From Doryteuthis pealeii (Eukaryota > Mollusca > Cephalopoda > Myopsida > Loliginidae): DNA of 64,000 nucleotides. The notes beneath the pieces were generated by a model that worked only from the letters and a program-made list of their open reading frames with translations, made no database searches and was not told the DNA's origin. Of the stretch, positions 55,701 to 61,700 are shown piece after piece. Every line of letters begins with the position of its first letter. Position 1 is the stretch's first letter. The translations under genes and the position numbers were made by a program. The DNA lies in assembly GCA_023376005.1 (NCBI GenBank), contig CM042157.1, positions 57,738,292 through 57,802,291 of the forward strand, read 5' to 3'.

Positions 55701-58700
55701 GCTGCACACGTGGCGGCTGTACCTTGCAAAGAAATAAAACAAAACGTATTCGGTATAAAATGACCCAATGGGTCGACATGCCGTAAAACCCAACCAACCA
55801 AACCAAACCTATTTATTTCCGCAGAAACTTCAAGACACTGGCAGTGTAATAAACACTGTTGGACAGATTTGGTTGGTTGTTTGGTCTAATGGCACATCAA
55901 TCCTTGTGGGTTATTTAATGCCAAATCTTGTTTTATTTATATATATTATATATATATATATATATTATATATATATATATATTTACCAACCCCTCCACAC
56001 AAGCAGGATGTGACACAAGGTCAATGTTTTAAGCAGAGTTCAACAGGTTTGAATTCAGAGTTTTCCTTCTCCTAGACCGGTTGCCTAACCAAGGTTAAAG
56101 AGCCCAGTCTGCCCTACTATTTACCCATAGCTGGAGGGAGAATTGGATTCATACCTTTCCAAAGGGTATTAGCGCCATATGAAATGCAAACAGCTTCGTC
56201 TAGGAATTGAACTTGGGTCAACAATTTCATTTCCTACAACTCTAACCATTAGACCACGCACCTCCAACGTTTGTGGATATAGATTTGAGGCAGGCATTAC
56301 TTTCAGAGCATGCATCATATTTACTTCATTATCACTTCCAAAGACCTACTGTATGGTGAATTAATAGAGGGCATCCGACTGGTAGGGAGATCACATCTGT
56401 GCTTTAAATATGTCTTCAAGAGGGACATAAAGACATGCCACATCAACACCAACACATGGGAGGCTTGTGCAGAAGAGCGTGCGACCTGGCGCCTCCTCAT
56501 CAAACAAGGAACGAGAGGAGAAAAAAAGAGAGGAAAGTAGCCCCGCAGAAAAGAGAGCCAAAAAGAAGGAGAGAAAGCAGCAACTCCAGCAAGTATCACT
56601 GTTTGTATGCAGTCACTGCACCAGAGACTGCTATTCAAAAATTGGTCTGTTCAGCAACTCACGCAGTTGCAGTTTTGATGTGGGAGTTTAAAAGAAAACA
56701 GAAATCCTTCGGGTTTTTTATCGTCCCACATTGCTGGCTTTGTCATCAGAATGGTACTCTCTCTGCTGAAAACAGTCATTTTTCCCCTCTAGAGAAACTG
56801 CCTTGGCATTTATGCCTCTCAGTGGCTAAACTACTCCAGCCAACAGGGGTTACAGTAGTCTAATTTCGAGTCACCATGCACGATCAGGAGGTTGCAAGTT
56901 CAGTATCTGTAATCACCCGCTGTCCCATAATAATTGTTACATTGTTAGTGTATGAAATTTATATGTAAATGTCACAACTATTATGGGACAGTGATCATAA
57001 TAATAGCTCTGTCCCAAAATGGTTGTTACATCTAGTGTATAAAATGTATATGCAAATGTCACATCTGTGTTTGTCAGGGTTTTTTCTATCCAGTTTCTTA
57101 TAAGAAAATATAGTTATTTCCTATAACTCCAACATAAACAAAGGGGAACCACTCTTCACTGATAAATTATTTATTTATTTTCCCATTAAACTAACCCTAA
57201 ACCATAACCCTAACCCTATCTTCTTTTTTCCTAGTAGATCAATAAATAAATAATAAATAATTTATCAGTCAAGAGTGGTTCCCCTTTGTTTATGTTGGAG
57301 TTATAGGAAATAACCGAAAATAAAACTGAAATTAAAAAGAATTTTATTTTATTTTATTTAAAAACACACATACACTTAAAGGACAAAATTATATGTTGAA
57401 TTTAGTGCATTAAGTTATAAATCTAATCTAAACATATATAAAGGGCAGTTGGTGTGTATGTATATATGTATGTATATAGGTTAAAAGAAAGGAAATGAAT
57501 CTGACGGTATGGGTATATATAAAAAGATATGAAAACACCACAAAAAGCTGTTAAAGTGAAAACATTTTATATCAGCTAAGTTATAAAATGTTTTCACTTT
57601 AACAGCTTTTTGTGGTGTTTTCATATCTTTTTATATATATTCATATGTATGTATGTATGTCTGGATGAAACTATGAAATAAAACAATTAATGACAAATAT
57701 ATATACACATTAAATATCATTTGTTCTTGATTTTTGTACCAAAATTATGAAGATTTGATTTATATTCGAAGATACTTAAAAATTAGAATATACATAGAAA
57801 TAGAATTTAAATTCTACTTTAAAAAGTCCAGCAATTGTGAATCTCAAAATTAAAACAAATCAATACACTGGGTATTTTTTGCCTCCAACTCTACCCAGGA
57901 GACACTGGGTAGCCACTTCTAGTCTAGAACAAATTGAAAAATCTTTTACTTTTTATATTTAATGATTAACTTTTATAATTGTATCCAGGGTAGGCATTGC
58001 CTATCTTGCCAACCCAGACATTATGTCGAGGATGCATTTATAATAATAATATCATTATTTTAGTGTGAGCCTGACCTTTGCCTACAGTCCGTATTTTCTC
58101 AAATCCAGCCAAGGACTGAGGACGTTGACCGCTCCAAAATCGAAGTTTCTCCAGCCGGAAATACAAACTGCCAATACATCTAGAAGAGAAAAAGAATTTA
58201 CAAACAAAGGTGAATAACAAACTTATATGAATGGAATAATAATAGAAAAATAAATCAATATCAGCTGCTATAAAATTTTTAATTTCTGTTCTTTGCCAAT
58301 AATTAAGCCTATGGCTAGTTGGTTGGGTTTTATGGCATGCAAACCCATTGGGTTATTTTATGCCGAAGTAATAGGCCGAATTAGCTCAGTCAGTAGAGCA
58401 TTCGGCTAGAAACCACAAGGTTCCTAGTTCGATACTGGCCCTCACCAACTCAGCGTATGAGTAGCACAGGGATCTGTGCAGTAAAGTAAGGAGCTGATGG
58501 TAGGTGTGGTGCTCCACCTCAGATGTGAAAAAAATCTTCTTGGTCTAGCACTAATGAAAAGGGGATAGACTCCCTCTCTGATAGACTTATACCGACTTTA
58601 GACCACCCCGACGACTTTACTTTTATTTTATTCATTCTTGATGGGTACTCAATTTTTGTTTTCATATTTTCTTAAACTCAATTTAAAAACAAAAAACTCA

Positions 58701-61700
58701 TTTTGTACTATTTGATCCATAGATGAGACCCTAACAGGTACTATCACTCCGGTCAGAGTGGACCTGGGAGTAATGGTGATGATAGGGTACTCCACATTCC
58801 CCAGAGTTCCAAAACTGGAACTTCACCATCAGATAGAGTTTAACGTCATACCCAAGATATTAAGACACTCAGCCACCTTCTAGCACATATATGATAAAAT
58901 GGGTTGGGGCTTGCCATAAGGGCAATAGGGTTGGGGATAAACATATTGGTGCTAGGACTTGACATGACCATCTGATTGGCCAAAGTAGAGTGTTGCATGT
59001 CATGGACTGCTCAGCCACCTGGGTTCCATCCTTAAGTATTACAGAACACCACCCACAGCCAACAGGTGGCCTCACTAGGGTGTTCTTACCCCTCTGCAGA
59101 GGTGCAGTCAGTGTATTCTAGAGCCCCAGCCAACAGGGCTGAAGTCTATGGTACACACATACAATGAGAGAGATTGATTGATTGATCTTAATGACAAAAT
59201 GTCTTAACTTAGGATTCACAAAATTCTATATGCAAGTACATACAGTACATACACAATTATGATTATATTTACGGCTAAAAGATTTACAGTGCATGAAAAT
59301 CTTATTATAATCAAAATTTGGTACCTGTCTGTCAGTAATCAAAACTATGTCACTGCTTATATCAAAATACCCTAAGGAATTGTGTAAGTTTATCAATGAG
59401 TATTTTATTTATAGTCAAAATCATTAATACATAGAATAACTTATTTATTAATGATGTCTATGAAAATCTGAGTTAGATTTACCCATGTTATTAGTGCATT
59501 TAAAATCCTGCAATGTGTCTTATATATATAGTGTGTATATATGTAAAAAAATTTTTTTCTTTTTCAATAACATTCACATTATTTCAGTAGTATATTTTGT
59601 TATATGAAATAGTTTTGATAAAAGCAAATACATTGATATATTATACTTATATATTATGGAATGTGTAAGTGTTTATTATTTACTTTGCATATTTTCCTTC
59701 TTCTCCGTTGATTTTTTCTGCAGAGATTTCAGCTCCTGATAAATGTTTATACACGCCAACTGGAACCTGGAAAAATAAAGGTTATTGCAAAAAGTAATTT
59801 TTTTTTTTAAAAAGACAAGAAATTAAAAAGCCAAAAGAGCAGAAGTGAAAAAGAAAAAGGGGTGGGGGTAAATTTGCAAGAAAAAAAATAAGAAAAAGAA
59901 ACTAAATGAATTTTCAAGAGAAAAAAAAACAAAAAAAGCAATTTGCAAGAAAAAGTAAAAAGGAACTAAAAAAAATTACAAAAAAATTTGAAATAAAAAA
60001 AAAAAAAAAAAAAAAAATTTGCAAAAAAAAAAAAAAAAATTTTTTTTTTTAAATTTCTAAGCCAAAAGAAACAAAGAAATAAAAACAAAAAACAAAAAAA
60101 AACTAACGAACAATACAAGCCAAAAATGAAATAAGAAAATCATAAAAAGTTTCTTGGAAAATTCATAAAAAGTATTTAAAAAAAACAGACTATTTGTTTC
60201 TAAGTTCAATAAGTTTTTATAGAGAAATGTTCATAAATAATAATTGCAAGTATTGATACAGAAGTGGATAAAAATAGTAGAAAAAAATTGTTCAAAGAAA
60301 ATTTGGGAGAACACAAATAAAAAAATTATTAGAAAAAAACCCAAAGAAAAGAAAAAAAAAAAATAATCATGAAGAAAAAAGTAAATTAAGTTACAGAAGT
60401 GAAAATATGAAAAATAGAGAAAAAAAAGAAAAAAAAAAAAAAAGCATCTGCACAGAAGTTTTTTTTTTAAGTCAGAGAAACCTGCAAACTTCCCCCAAAA
60501 GCCAATAAAAAATTCACCAAAAAACAAATTTGCAAAACAAGAAATGGTCCTGCCAAAAAAGTAATAAAAAAGAAAAAGTTATAAAAAGCCAAAGAAAAAC
60601 AGATTAAATTTTCTAAAAGATAGTGACAAGAAAAATTTTTAAAATATGTAAAAAAAAAAAAAAAAAATATCAATTCCAAGCATAAAAAAAGAACCACAAA
60701 ATAAATTTCTTAAGTTCTGTGGGTACATAAATCATCTGGAAACATTATTAGATCCTTGGATAGTAAGGTAACTTTCAACAATGGAACCAGCATGTTTTGA
60801 TAGAGTCCTTTACACAAAGAAGGTAAGCAGATACAAACATGAGTTATTTCCTATAACTCCTACATAAAAAAGGGGAACAACTCTGAATGAATTTTACCTA
60901 TTAATTAATCTACCCATTATTTTCCCATTAAACTAACCCTAACCCTAACCCTAACTTCTTTTTTCCTAGTAGATCAATAAATAAATAAATAATTTATAAA
61001 ATTCACTCAGAGTGGTTCCCCTTTTTTTAGGTTGGAATTATCGGAAATAACCCAAATATGCATATCAACAAAGCATATGGATTCTACATTGAGTACATCA
61101 CACATAAATGAATTCATTTACTTAACAATGTAAGCATAAAATGTACTGAGATGACAAAGAAAAGAGACTTAAATCCATTTTTTCAAGTAATACTAACCTT
61201 GATAAGGTCCGTCAAAGCATGGGCTAATAATTCCATTTCAGTGTGTGTCGTTATGGCACATGCCAGGAAGTGTAGGCCAGTCTTGATGCCGGCACTAGAA
61301 GACATTGGTTTCAAGTATCGAGTGACCAAATTCTGGAAGAACTGCTGAACAGTCTTCTGTCCTGCAAGAGTCTCTCGAGAAAGAACCTTTAATATAATTA
61401 GAATAACATGAATATTATCCCATAATATAATTACCAAATTTGATAGCATATAAAAGGCATATTTTCATAAAAATCCATTTTTTCTATATTTGTATGTTAC
61501 TGTAACAGAGTTAAAAAAAAAAAAAAAAAGGCACATTATAGCAAGATTTTTGTTAGGGGAATCAATACTCGTGTTCCTTAATTGTACAACTGTTATCATC
61601 TTGCAACACCCTCTGGTTAAAAATGAGACCGTCCAAATCGTCTAAGATGAAATGTAAAAATGTAAATCCTGATTATATGGTGTTGTTTATCTGCTGAATT

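Noticed and set aside
56321..56638. Minus-strand frame opposite the LINE fragment
   Set aside because: It is an antisense shadow; the plus-strand reading matches a known LINE tail.
60231..60697. Phe/Leu-rich membrane protein frames
   Set aside because: They are translations of a poly-T tract and contain no codon-usage or splice signal.
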